DNA of 64,000 bases from Akanthomyces muscarius (taxonomy: Eukaryota; Ascomycota; Sordariomycetes; Hypocreales; Cordycipitaceae), in assembly GCF_028009165.1 (NCBI RefSeq), contig NC_079242.1, forward strand, positions 1,426,001 to 1,490,000. Reading direction: 5' to 3'. The notes under the pieces are model-generated. The model had not been told where the DNA came from and did not search any database. It was given only the letters and a program-made list of their open reading frames with translations. How positions within the stretch are numbered: position 1 is the stretch's first letter; each line of letters opens with the position of its first letter. The position numbers were made by a program, and so were the translations under genes. This document shows, piece after piece, positions 11,301-22,254 of this stretch.

Positions 11301-14060
11301 TGTAATGATCCAGCACCAGATTAGAGTCTACCAGCAAGCCCCTCCAAAAGCGTTGACGCCACGGACACTTCACGCCGCCAAGTGGGTGACAAAAAAAAGG
11401 CCGCTCGAGTAAATAGAAATCGTGACTTAGTACTCTTATTCTCTTTGATAATTAGTTCTGTTTTCTCTTTTTTTTTTTCTCTCTTTTTTTTTAATCTTCT
11501 TCTTCTTCTTCCTTCTTACTTTCTTCATTTCTCTCGTTTTATTATAACTGACGACCACTGGCGTGTTTTTTTCTACCCCTTTGACCGCATATGGAAGCAT
11601 GTAGCAAGTAGCGATTGTGCGGCACGTACTAGTAGTTTCACAGTGAGCTTTTTGTACATGATTTTCAGCTGGATTGGGAGCTAGGCTCAGCTCAGCTCGC
11701 GCCTAGGCTTAAATGGGTTCCGAGGCTGCTTATTTAAAATACAAGGGATAGAGTTTTGCGCAGGGCAAGACACAATGCATGAGGCACGCGACGCCTTACA
11801 CTTTTACACTTGTTAGTCCGCAATGCTAGTAAGTCGTGTATGGAGATCGCTGCTGTACTCGCTACTGCTGCAGACCCCCCTGGTAATCAACTTGAAACCT
11901 CTGTATAATGGAAAGTCATGTAGATAATGATGTATTTAATTTCCATTTTTTTCCCTGATCTCAAAACATTCCGACCAAGTTATGTCTCGTGTCCTCTGAC
12001 GCCGTTTTTTTAAACTTTTTTTTCCTTCTCGGTCAGGCTAGTAAGATATGCCTCACACCAGCTCTTTGTTTCGTTTCTGCGGCCTCAACCACTCCGAGAA
12101 ACTAAATTGACTTTTCGCTAACCACCAGTAGTGCTGTTTTTAGGCCGGCCTTGGCCGGCGCCAGTTCCAACCGCTGCGCCGGGAGAGGCGGGGGTTTGGG
12201 ACGATAGGAGGATTTCGGTGGGCAAAAACTTCACATGATAGAAAGACGAGTGGCAGGTCACTGACGCATATGATGGCGTCAAGTTTGCATCTTTTTGTAC
12301 ATAAACCGGGGCTTTGAAGGCGCTCTTTGGCCTTCCTTGCTGCTCCCCCTTCCTCTATCATGGCGTGTTAGGGCTTGATTATGCTGAGCACATATGACAG
12401 CAGCACTGGGCAATGAGACACACGCACACACTTTTTTAGCTATCAAGTATTCATGGCGTGCACACTACGGAATACGGCCCACGTAAGACTTCATCCTCAA
12501 ACGCTCAGCATGAGGACGACATATCAGGATGCTGGAAGGCGTAGAGGACAATATCGGACGATTAAATCTCGTCGTCCCCTCTACTTGTTATCCCCTGTCA
12601 CTTGGCGACCCTTTCTCCGCAGATTTGAAACCAGCAGTTCAGCTCGCCAGGTGCAGCAAAGAAAGAGTAACGCCCGCTCTGCCTTTTGCCGCCCACAGCA
12701 GCCCCTCTCCATGTTACTTTAATCTGTCATCCGTGCATTTCTCCTGACCATCCCCATCTCGAGACTCGAGTTTCGATTTCGATCTCCAACTCTGGCCCCC
12801 CTGTAGTGGTGGCCAAGGGCTGGTTCTAGAAGTAGGACAATCCTGTCTTCTCCACCAAAATATCCTGGCATCGGGATTCTTTTTTTGGAGCTCAGGAATT
12901 GTAGCAAGTCTCCCGTTGGCCGCCCGTCCAAGGTTTTTTTTTTCACCCGCAGCTTGTGAACAAGGCCGCGTAATTCCGCCCAACACAGCAGACCGTTCAA
13001 AAGTCCACCTCCCCTGGCCGCCCACGCAATTTATTAGTAGCAATTGTAAATCCGAAATTCGTGGCAGCTGGAGATCTCCAAGAGCCACAATTTGAGCCCG
13101 CCTCGAAACAAGGGTGCCACAAAAAGATAGCAAGCGGTGTTTATAGAAGCTGGGGTTAGCGAGGGAGTTATAACAAAGGAGCCGTGAGCTAGTTTTACAG
13201 TGGTGCCTCATTTCGTCAACACTATGCAGAACTGCTGCCTCAACTTACCCTATCATGTAGGTGACAAACAAGATGCCGCTCAAGGCAATAGAAGCAGAGG
13301 CTTGTCATCTCTTTTACCAGTCATTTTTTCCTAGTTTTCTAATTTTCCTCGTTTGTCCATATTTGCTTTATTTTTTTATTTTTCACAAAGTTTCCTATTC
13401 ACAGTAACCGGCAGGCGCCTGCGTCTTTCTTAAGCACCCCTGCTAATCCCCTTTGGCCTGGGGATAGTTATATCTCAGTTGTGTTTGGTGCGTTCCTGCA
13501 TTGCTTTCCTCACTTCTCTCATCCTCTCTCCCCAGTCAATCAGCGTACACTAACCGTACACCAATGCCATGTCTGAGAACGAGGAAGACGTTAGACATGC
13601 AGATTGAGGCTGGCTCTGTGCAAGGGGCAATTGCGCCGTAGTGAGACTGCTCGTAGTACTAGTCCACCGAGTGGTCCCGAATCGGCCCTCGACACGCGTA
13701 TTCAGAAAATCAATTCTAGCATCAGGCAAGAAATACTGGGTAGGCAAATATATGCAACATTTACGGATGATGAATCATTTTCCAATAGATTCATCGCGCC
13801 CGGCCTCGTAAAATGGGCCGTGGTCAAATACCTGATGAAATGCATAAACCCGGCTTGCCTCGGCTGGATGGTCCGGCTGCCGCTCGCGACGACTCAGTCG
13901 CTGTTTGAGACAACGCGGCTGCGGTTTGCAGCACTGCTTCTTCTGCAAAGCATGCGCCACCATTCCACAAACCTGTAGAGAGCTAAAAGGGACTGCGAAT
14001 GACAATTGCAACTTTTATTCAATCGAGATCAGGAAGCACAAGGCTCAAACGCCGTAAAAG
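8331..14060. other. Gene-poor interval of 5.7 kb
   Basis: No frame here resembles a known family or has a consistent exon structure. The longest ones (8633-9433 minus, 8413-8976 plus, 9596-10117 minus, 12714-13211 minus) have random-looking composition rich in Arg, Cys, His and Trp. Base composition changes along the interval: mixed GC to 10.5 kb, then T-rich runs at 11460-11530, 12000-12030 and 13320-13390. The right end is upstream of the MFS gene at 14061. No TIRs, LTRs or transposase-like frames were seen. Confidence 0.5.
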
Positions 14061-15824
14061 ATGGCAGGCCGAGGCCGAGATCGGTCGAGCCAAGGACCGC
14101 CTGCCGAGATGCCCAACGGCGACGCTTCAGAAACAACACCGTTACTGAGGGCATCATCAACTGAGCACCTCCGAGAGCGTGGCGGTAGCAACCCCCCCAG
14201 CGCCAATCCATCGCAGCAAGATGACGAGACAACAGTCATTGCCGAAGAGCTGCCCTTTTCCAAGCTCATGCTGGTCCTGAGCACCTCCTTCTTCGGCGTC
14301 TTCCTGGCTGCCCTCGACTCCAGCAGCATCGCCACCCTGTCGGCGCCCATCGCCAGCGAGTTCCGCTCCCTCAGTCTGCTCTCCTGGCTAGCGACCGCCT
14401 ACCTCATCGCCAACGCCGCGTGCCAGCCCATCACGGGCCGGCTGACGGACATTTTCGGCCGCCGCGCCGGCATCGTGGCCAGCAGCCTGCTCTTCGCCCT
14501 GGGCAGCCTGCTCTGCGGCCTGGCCCCCAACGCCGGCACCATTGTCCTCGGCCGCGCGGTCGTGGGCGTTGGCGGCGGGGGGCTGATTTGCATCCCCATG
14601 TTCCTGACCTCGGACCTAACCCCCCTGCGGAGGCGCGGCGTCCTTCAGGGCATTGGCAATCTGTGGTACAGCGCCGGCGCCATGCTGGGCGGCGTCTTTG
14701 GGGGCCTGCTCCATGATCGCACCAGGATGGGCTGGCGGCTCGCCTTTCTGATGCAGGTGCCGCCGGCGCTACTGCTGATTCCGGCTGTCTGGGTGCTGGT
14801 CAAGGTGCCGCCGAAACAGTCGGACAAGTCGTATCTAGCTCGGGTCGATTACCCTGGTGCCTTTTTTACCTGTTCATTCCTGGTACTGCTGCTGCTAGGG
14901 CTGAATACAGGTGGCACATTGGTACCATGGAGTCATCCACTACCACTGACGACTCTTCCGCTCTCGGTTGTCTGCTTCGTCGGGTTCATTTGGTGGGAAA
15001 GCAAAGCTACGCAGCCCATTATTCCAGTGCGTCTTTTTCGCAATCGCACCATCCTCTCCAACTGCTTTGGTAGCCTGTTCATATCCATGGTGCTCCTGAT
15101 TGCCACCTACTACGCTCCCTTGTATCTACAGGTTCGTGGTGATTCGGCTGCTGCAGCTGGCGTGAAGTTGCTATGGCTGCCCCTGGGCGGGTCGATCGGC
15201 TCACTTGCAACTGGATACGCAATGGCTTGGACCGGCAAGTACGTGCGACTGGGGATTTTTGGCAGCCTGATCCTGATTGCGGGTACGATACTTTTCGCTC
15301 TCCAGAGTGAAGTCACTTCGTCCTATTTGACATGCGTCGCTTTGGTGCTTGTTGGAGGTGGGTTCAGCGTCGTCTCGACGACTGTCGCTGTTGCGAGCAT
15401 TGCAGCAGCCGATCACTCGCAACAGGCTGTCATTACCTCTGCTATCTGTAAGCCTATCTGCGTCTATGTACTTGCAACCGACTCGTACAGAAATGGCTAA
15501 TGTTTTGTCACAGTTTTGGCCCGAAGTGTAGGTGCTATGCTTGGTATAACATCAGTCTCTGCTGCCTATCAAAACATATTGAAAAGCAGACTGTTGGATC
15601 GCTTTGGAGACGAACAAGAGGCGCTTGAGGAGATTGGTCGCATTCTGGATAGTCTGGAAGAGATCAACCATCTTCCGGAAGGGTGGAAAGATGGCGTCAT
15701 GGTCTCGTTCATGGAGGCTTTTGACGCTGTCTGGTACACGACGATTGGTGCGGCCGTACTGGCTTTGGCGTGTATCTGCCTCGTCCAGCAGCATGAGCTC
15801 CATTCAAGACTAGATAGGCGATAA
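14061..15824 (+). CDS. MFS transporter, DHA2-type (fnx1/vacuolar amino-acid or drug exporter-like)
   Basis: Multi-pass H+-coupled antiporter, 565 residues, in two exons (14061-15447 and 15514-15824). The 66 nt intron has a GTAAGC donor and CACAG acceptor (phase 1) and joins TSAI to FLARSVGAML. After a hydrophilic N-tail of about 75 residues come roughly 14 hydrophobic segments. MFS loop motif A is GRLTDIFGRRAGI, followed by LGRAVVGVGGGGL and the motif-C-like GNLWYSAGAMLGGVFGG. This arrangement fits the 14-TM DHA2 group, which includes fission-yeast fnx1 and the vacuolar basic amino-acid (VBA) transporters as well as drug exporters; substrate cannot be told from sequence. The gene converges on the beta-mannosidase, with only 93 bp between the two stop codons, so the 3' UTRs must overlap or be very short. 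Confidence 0.88.
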
Positions 15825-15917
15825 ACAGAAGCCTTCATTATTTATCAATTGACATGAACAACGTTTCTAATATTGAGCTCAATAGTGATGCCGTATTTTT
15901 TCCTATCCAGCATAAAC

Positions 15918-18676
15918 TTACTCAACTTTCAGCGACGGTCCACTGGCTTCAATATGTGTCCAACGAAGCTGGCTGGGCTTCAAAGGCCCAGCTACCTTGA
16001 CCACTTGGTTCTCACCTGGCAGCACATCGAACCCATTGTCACTCAGCTTCAGCCCCTCAACTTCCTCAAACACGAATGCTTTTACAGGTCGCTGAGCAGA
16101 CACAGTCACTTGACCATCTGCGTCAGACACCTCAAACGAGACGCCGCGACCCGCCATGTCCAGGAACTTGACAGGGTCCGGCCATGCTGTGTCCGTGACA
16201 ACAGTGCTGCCTCCATCCAAAGTAAGTTGGGCATGTACCACATACGGGTCGTATTCGTCCGTGTCAAACGCGCGAGTCTCGTCTTTTGAGCTCGGAATGG
16301 ACGCAGCGAGCGCCTCGTCCTTGACAATGTCCGTCGTACAGTTGGCACCGACCTTGATGCGTCGTTGGATCGCAGGCTGCACATCCTGGCCTGTCCGTAC
16401 CGAGATGAAACGAATCGTCACGATGGCACCCACCTCCTTCACACTGCTGCTGACAGCCCAGACGCTAAACGTGCTGCGACCGCTGCGTGCCGGCAGGGTC
16501 TGGTCGACCTGGCCGGTGCACAATTTCGAGTTCTCGTCGATGTAGTACCCCGTCTGCGTCCAGTCGTGGTACGTTCGCGCGACGCCGACGTCAATGGGCT
16601 GCAGCGCCCGCTTTATGGCGTAGTACGCGGGCTTCTTGACCAGGTAGTAGTCAACAACGGCCCACGACATGGTCGGCCAGCAGTCGTTCAGCTGCCACAC
16701 CAGCACGCCGCCGCACTTCCGGGCACCAGGTGTACCCCATTCACGCCGCCACGTCTTGTACGAGAATCGCATCGCCTCCGCCTGGACGACCTGCGTGAGA
16801 TGCGTGTACGAGGCAAGATCGCTGCGAACGCGGAAGTTTTCGGCAACGTATGTCATCATGCGGCGCTCGTGTCCGATGCCCTTGTTGTGGAAATCAAGCA
16901 CCATGGAGCCCGGGTACAGCTGCGAGGGCTTGGTAGTCATGCGCTGGGTGGTGGCGAGGTGAGGATACGCTTCCATGCCGAATTCGCTGACGAAGCGACC
17001 GCCCAGCTGCTCGACTTCTTGGTATTTGTTCAAGGCGCCATGCCATACTGGGGACTTGTCAGTAAGCCGAGTGATAGTTGTGCAAGGGTACGGTACTTAC
17101 AGTTCCACTGATGGATGTCGCCAACGGTAGGGTCGGCAGTTGGCTTTCCGTCTCCCCAGGGGCTGCTGGGGTGGTAGATGTTGTGGGGATCTTCCTCATT
17201 TATTACCCTGGGCAGCAGATGCTCATAAATGTATCTTGCGGGGAACGTCGACTTGCGCCAAGCCTCGGGGTCTTTGTTCTCAAAATCATAGTCAAGCTTA
17301 TAACGCTCTTGGACCTGATAATCTTCGTTGTTGCCAGCCCAGGCGATGACTGCCGGCCTCCATCGCATTCTTTGCACCTGCTGCCTGGCCTCGAGCTCAA
17401 AATTTGTCAGATATGAATCATAGGCCGGGTAGCTTGCGCATGCAAACTGGAAATCGTGCCACACGAGCACACCGAGCTCATCACAGGCATCCAAGAGAGC
17501 ATCGTCTTCGTAGACACCGCCGCCCCATATGCGGATCATGACTTGATTGCCGTCCGCCATGAGCTTGATCCAGTCGTGGTAGCGCTGGGATGGGATCTGA
17601 GCGAGGTAGCTATCAGCGGGGATCCAGCAAGAGCCTCCACCAAAGACATCGACATTGTTTACGCGGAAGTAGAAGGACTTTCCATATGCATCAGGCTCTT
17701 GAATAAGGGCCGTTCTCCGGAACCCAGTAAGTCGTGAGAGCGTGTCCAACTCCTCGCCACCCGAGCTAATGACGCGAGCCGTGAGCTTGTACCTAGTTTG
17801 AAGTCCATAGTGAAGGGGGTACCAGAGTTGCGGGTTTTCTAGCGTGAAAGGCAGGTTTGCGGTGCCATCCTCAACTTGCGCATCACCTTGCAAGACGACC
17901 GTGTCGTCGAGTTCCAGGGACACTTCGACTTTGTCGTCGGGAGAGATATTGCCAGTTATTTTGGCAAAAACTATTCCGTTGCAGGTCTTGAGGTCTTCGC
18001 TGACAGTATTTTGAGCCCAGACATCGGACAATCTGGTGGTATACTGTTCGAAGAACACAGGCTTCCATGGGCCGGCCGTCATAAGAATCGGACCCCAGTC
18101 CCAGCCCCAGTTGTACTGCGCTTTGCGAACGGGGACCCGGCCTGCCTCGGTCTGTCGAACAAGAAAGTCATGTTCATGACTATGCTCTTTGACGAGGTCA
18201 CGACCACGGATCAAGGCCGAGTCAAAGAGAATTTCGAGGCGGTTGTTCTCTCCAGGTCTGACGTATTGGGAGACGTTGGCTCTGTATGTGACGAACATGT
18301 TTTCGGCTTTGATGATCTGGTGACCGTTGAAAACAACCGTGGCAAACGTATCCAGACCCTCAAATACAAGCTCGGACATGATCGCGCCATCAGATATGGC
18401 AGGAACGACAAACTCGAGGCGATACACCCAATTCTTTTCACCAATCCATTGCACAGATCTCTCGTTGAGGTCTACAAAGGGGTCAGGGATTCTGGAGAAT
18501 AGTATGATTAGTTGTCTTCTTTGTCCAGGCTTGTCAACGGTGTACTACTTTTTGTTTGCCAGCAAGTCGACATGAACCTGGGTCGGAACCTGGGCTACGG
18601 GGAGCCACTCATCACTGGCCCAACCCTGCTGTTGAAAGGTCCATCCGTGGGCCAATTGCTGTCTCGTAAGAGCCAT
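15918..18676 (-). CDS. Beta-mannosidase, glycoside hydrolase family 2 (fungal type B, intracellular)
   Basis: Cleaves terminal beta-1,4-mannose from manno-oligosaccharides and N-glycan cores. Three exons give 882 residues: 18676-18549, 18491-17101 and 17047-15918. Intron 1 (57 nt, GTAGTA donor, CTCCAG acceptor, phase 2) joins LLANKK to IPDPFVDLNE. Intron 2 (53 nt, GTAAGT donor, CCCAG acceptor, phase 1) joins HQWN to LWHGALNKYQE. The N-terminal jelly-roll ends near GWDWGPIL, followed by an Ig-like domain and the TIM barrel. Putative acid/base Glu is in WAGNNEDYQV and the nucleophile Glu in VSEFGMEAYPH. There is no signal peptide (start MALTRQQLAHGWTFQQQGW), which matches the cytosolic fungal B clade rather than the secreted A clade. 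The stop at 15918 overlaps a donor-like GTAAGT, but no further coding is apparent before the convergent gene. Divergent from the Zn2Cys6 gene at 19684. Confidence 0.94.
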
Positions 18677-19683
18677 TATAGAGGCAATTCTGGATAATGA
18701 AGAAGAACGCAGATTTACAAGAGATAGCGAAACAATTGGAGACGGAGATGGGGTGGACTATAAATGACTACAAATAACCACTCCAACACTAGTCGTCACC
18801 CCACAGCAGTGACGCTGTTTAGCTGTGGTCTGGTCCCCCACGGCTGGCACCCCGCTGTGTGGGGGTGGGCAGTTGGGCGGAGGTAAGTAGCTACGAGGGT
18901 GTGAGACACGGGGATAAGTTGGGTGGAGGGCGGACATATATAGTTGGAAAGGAAACTGCAGAGTCCCTTTCCCCGGTAATATATTTTTGAGGGCGTTGAG
19001 CCCCTGCATAAATCACCCCGGAGCGCATGCATGCAGAGATCAGCAAGGAAGTGCTGAAAAGCGACACTAGTGGCTGCGATGGTAGTGTATTGGGAAAGAA
19101 GAAAATTGAAGAAAATAACAAGAAGTCAGGAGAAGTAAGAGGAACAAGCGGTATGAGACAAATAACAAGATTCAGGAACCAACAAAATGTGCGACTTGGA
19201 GCACTGTATTGGTAGCCTGACATATCGAAGCAATCCAGGGTACTGATGACCCCCACAAGCGGCCTCGGTCTCGGTCTCGGCCTGCGCCACGGCTCATCCA
19301 CAGTGGACGAAGCCTGGCGCTGTGGCTTGGGCGACGGTTGCGCTTTGCCGGCCGAGCGAGCGACGCCGCTGCTGATGAATGCCGCGCTCCTACCAAGCCG
19401 GGACCGCCCCCAGACAAGCAGCTCATGCTGCAGCTCGATTTCCCCGTCCCTCTCTCAAATCTCGTCCACCCTTTTGACTTGATCTCCACTCGCAGGTGAC
19501 TCGTCGGCTCGCATCTCGCATCTCATTCATGTATTTCCGTCTACGAGACTCCGAAGCGACAGAGCGGTAGGTCAAAGGCCCGCCCGCTGTCGATGGCGTC
19601 TTGCCTTCTCCGGGCTCTCACATTCCCCCAAAGAGATCCAGTTTTGCGGCACCAACGTCCGCCTCGTTGAGGCACCTAGGCCA
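18677..19683. promoter_or_regulatory. Divergent promoter between beta-mannosidase and a Zn2Cys6 regulator, with CreA-like sites
   Basis: 1.0 kb with no gene. Between 18799 and 18882 at least five matches to the carbon-catabolite repressor consensus SYGGRG occur: GTGGGG on the minus strand at 18799-18804 and 18836-18841, GCGGGG on the minus strand at 18850-18855, GTGGGG on the plus strand at 18859-18864 and GCGGAG at 18877-18882. They lie 120-210 bp upstream of the beta-mannosidase start, a typical place for CreA/CRE1 action. TATATA-like stretches occur near 18936 and 18977. The consensus is short and GC-rich DNA gives chance hits, but the density is notable. Confidence 0.45.
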
Positions 19684-21866
19684 ATGTCTTCGGCAAAGGC
19701 CAACTCGGGCAACGCGCAGCCGCCCCAGCCGTTGGCGGCCTCGCCTCCGGCCCAAGCGTTTGGTCGTAGAGTCAACCGCTCGTGCATGGAGTGCACGAGA
19801 CGCAAAATCAAGTGCGACGGCCGCTTCCCTTGCAGCAGCTGCGTGTATTACAGGGCTTCCGAGGCATGCGAGTACCGTCAGCGGTCTAGGAGAAATGCAG
19901 TGAGTAGGAGGTAAACTGACTGTTTTCTCTGGGCTTTCCACATTCATGCTAACTGGTCTGTTGTTGAAGTGCCCATGAGGACGTCCTTCACAGACTGAAG
20001 GGACACGAAGACATTCTTGACAAGTTGTTCCCCGGGTACAACTTATCAGACCTAGAAACGAAATCCCGTCTAGAGCTCTTGGACGAGCTTGGCATTCGTG
20101 GCCTGGCAATCCACAGTCAACCAGCGCACAATCGGTCATCACATCATGCGCCGTCGTCAAGCAATAAAGACGCTTCATATCAAGGCGAGGATGACTCTGC
20201 GCCGATTTCTGAGAACGGAGACGCTGCCCCTGAACCACAATGGAATGAATCGCTCGACCAGCGTGAAACTGTGGCCACCGACGACATCAACGCCATCGGG
20301 CTGGCCACGGATAAGCAGGCAAGATCGTACCTCGGCATATCGTCAATGAGCGCAGCATTTCGCGCCATTTTCAGGCTCTACCCGCCGACCAAAGATCATA
20401 CGGCCGCTCGCGCGAGAGCCTGTGCCGCCGCGCCGCCGCCCAGCCAGCTCGCGGTCCCGATGCTCACCCGGGATCCAGCCCTCAGTCTGCTGCGCGAACA
20501 GCGGTGCATCGATTTTTACTTTGACCACTTCCATGCAGTAACGCCGCTGATAGACGAGCACGATTTTCGCAAGCAATATACCACCGGTGGGCGACGCGAC
20601 GGCTCCTGGCTTGGTCTGCTCAACATGGTCTTTGCGCTGGGGAGCATTGCGTCCGGCAGCGAGAGTCTCCACGAGGAATACTACAAAGCGGCGCGGGCAT
20701 CCTTCAGCCTCGACAGCCTGGGCTCTGGCAACCTTTACAGCCTGCAAGCTCTATGCCTCCTCGGCGGTTTCTACCTGCACTACCGCAACTCGCCCAACAT
20801 GGCGTACGGCATTCTCGGCGCCGCGCACCGCGTCGCCATCGCCCTCGGCCTGCACCGCGAACCTCGGCGCAGCAACAGCAGCAGCAGCACACACACCACA
20901 CCCGATCCCGACGAAGTCCGACGCGCCGAGACGCGGCGGCGCACGTGGTGGAGCCTCGTCTGCGTCGACTCGTGGGCGTGCATGACGCAGGGCCGACCAA
21001 CCTGCGGCCGGTGGGAGCCCGCGACCATGGACACGGCGCTGCCGTCGGCGCTGCACGTCGACGACCACGCCGCGCTGTCCCTACGCGCGAGCGCCCAGTT
21101 CTGCCTCATCTGCGACCGCATCCAGGAGCGGCTCGCGCGCATCGGGCGCATCACCGGCGACGAGATCCTGGCGCTCGACCAGGACCTGCAGGCGTGGCAC
21201 GCGGCGCTGCCTGCCGTCCTGAAGCAGGTCGACACGGCCTCGGCGCACCCGCGGCTGCAGGTCGCGCGCGAGTTCCTCCGCACGCGCTACTACAACGCCC
21301 GCGTCATTCTCGCGCGCTGCTCCGTGCTGCTCATGGCGCAGAACTGGCGCCGCAAGATTGTCGAGGATCTGCTGCAGGACCAGCGCCACACGCTCGCCCG
21401 CTGCTGCGCCGTCGCCGCCGACGCCATCGACGCCATCGCCCTCTACTGGACCCCCAACCGCTTCCTCGTCTGGAACTCGGGCTGGTACCTCTTCCAGGCC
21501 TGCACCGTGCCGCTGCTCGCCATGGCCATGGAGCGCAACCTCGGCCGCGGGGGCGGTGGCGGCGCGGGCGCCGCTCCGTTGACCATGTCGCGGCAGTTTG
21601 TCGCCTGGCAGGAGAGCCTCGCCAAGGCGCTCGGTGCCTTTTCCGAGATGCGCGCCTGGATGCGCACCTCGGACCGCTCTCCGGACATTGTCTCGGCCAT
21701 GTACGAGGCCCTCACGGCCGACACGGACGCCTTTGTGCGCACGCCGTCGGCGAGCGACGGCAGCCTCGACCTCTTTGGCTGGTGCGACGAGCAGCTGACC
21801 GAGATGGACTGGGGCATGTTTCTCGGCGAGGACAGCATGCCGCCAGATATGATGCCGCTGGCATAG
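19684..21866 (+). CDS. Zn2Cys6 fungal transcription factor
   Basis: Nuclear DNA-binding regulator, 707 residues, exons 19684-19910 and 19970-21866. The 59 nt intron uses GTAAAC, a GCTAAC branch and a GAAG acceptor (phase 2), joining NAVSR to SAHEDVLHRL. An alternative GTGAGT donor 11 nt earlier would give an immediate stop. The zinc cluster C-x2-C-x6-C-x5-C-x2-C-x8-C begins at CMECTRRKIKC (residues about 35-65), followed by a basic linker and a short coiled-coil-like region (LHRLKGHEDILDKLF). The middle-homology fungal_trans domain spans about residues 250-450, with markers such as AHRVAIALGLHR and RRRTWWSLVCVDSW. The C-terminus includes a Gly-rich loop near residue 600. The target genes are unknown; location next to the beta-mannosidase suggests, but does not show, control of that gene. 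Codon use is very GC-rich in the second half, which produces long open shadow frames. Confidence 0.92.
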
Positions 21867-22254
21867 CGGCTTTCTCGTATATTACACAGGTTACATACAT
21901 GTTCATGGAGCTCAGGCTTGTTTCTGACGATTGTTAATGCTTTTACCATCTTGCTAGTTTAGCGTTTGTCACTTATTTAGAAGTATATATCCACAATGAT
22001 CAAGAGAACAGGGGTAACTTTATCAGGCATCCGATGTTAATATTTTAGTCTTGTTTTCCGCCATTCACTTCGCTATTGATACAAGAAAAATTGCCATTGT
22101 GTCCCTCCACGGTTGCCTCTCCTTGCCCTCTTATCTGCCCACTACCAAATTTTGATATCAAATACACAAAGAAAAACAAAGACCGAATGGTGCTTCAAAA
22201 ATGTGATAATTCTTCTTCCCTTTTCCCACTCTTCCTTTAACAAAGATTCAGGGC
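21867..22254. other. Intergenic, convergent 3' flanks
   Basis: 388 bp of AT-rich sequence between the 3' end of the Zn2Cys6 gene and that of CWC22. It presumably holds both 3' UTRs; no conserved feature is visible. Confidence 0.5.

Noticed and set aside
11382..11684. 100-codon frame with apparent membrane helices
   Set aside because: Phe/Leu/Ser runs are translated from poly-T tracts at 11460-11530.
20753..21937. 394-codon plus-strand open frame
   Set aside because: It overlaps the Zn2Cys6 gene in another frame and is almost all Arg, His, Pro and Ala, as expected from the very GC-rich third positions of the true frame.
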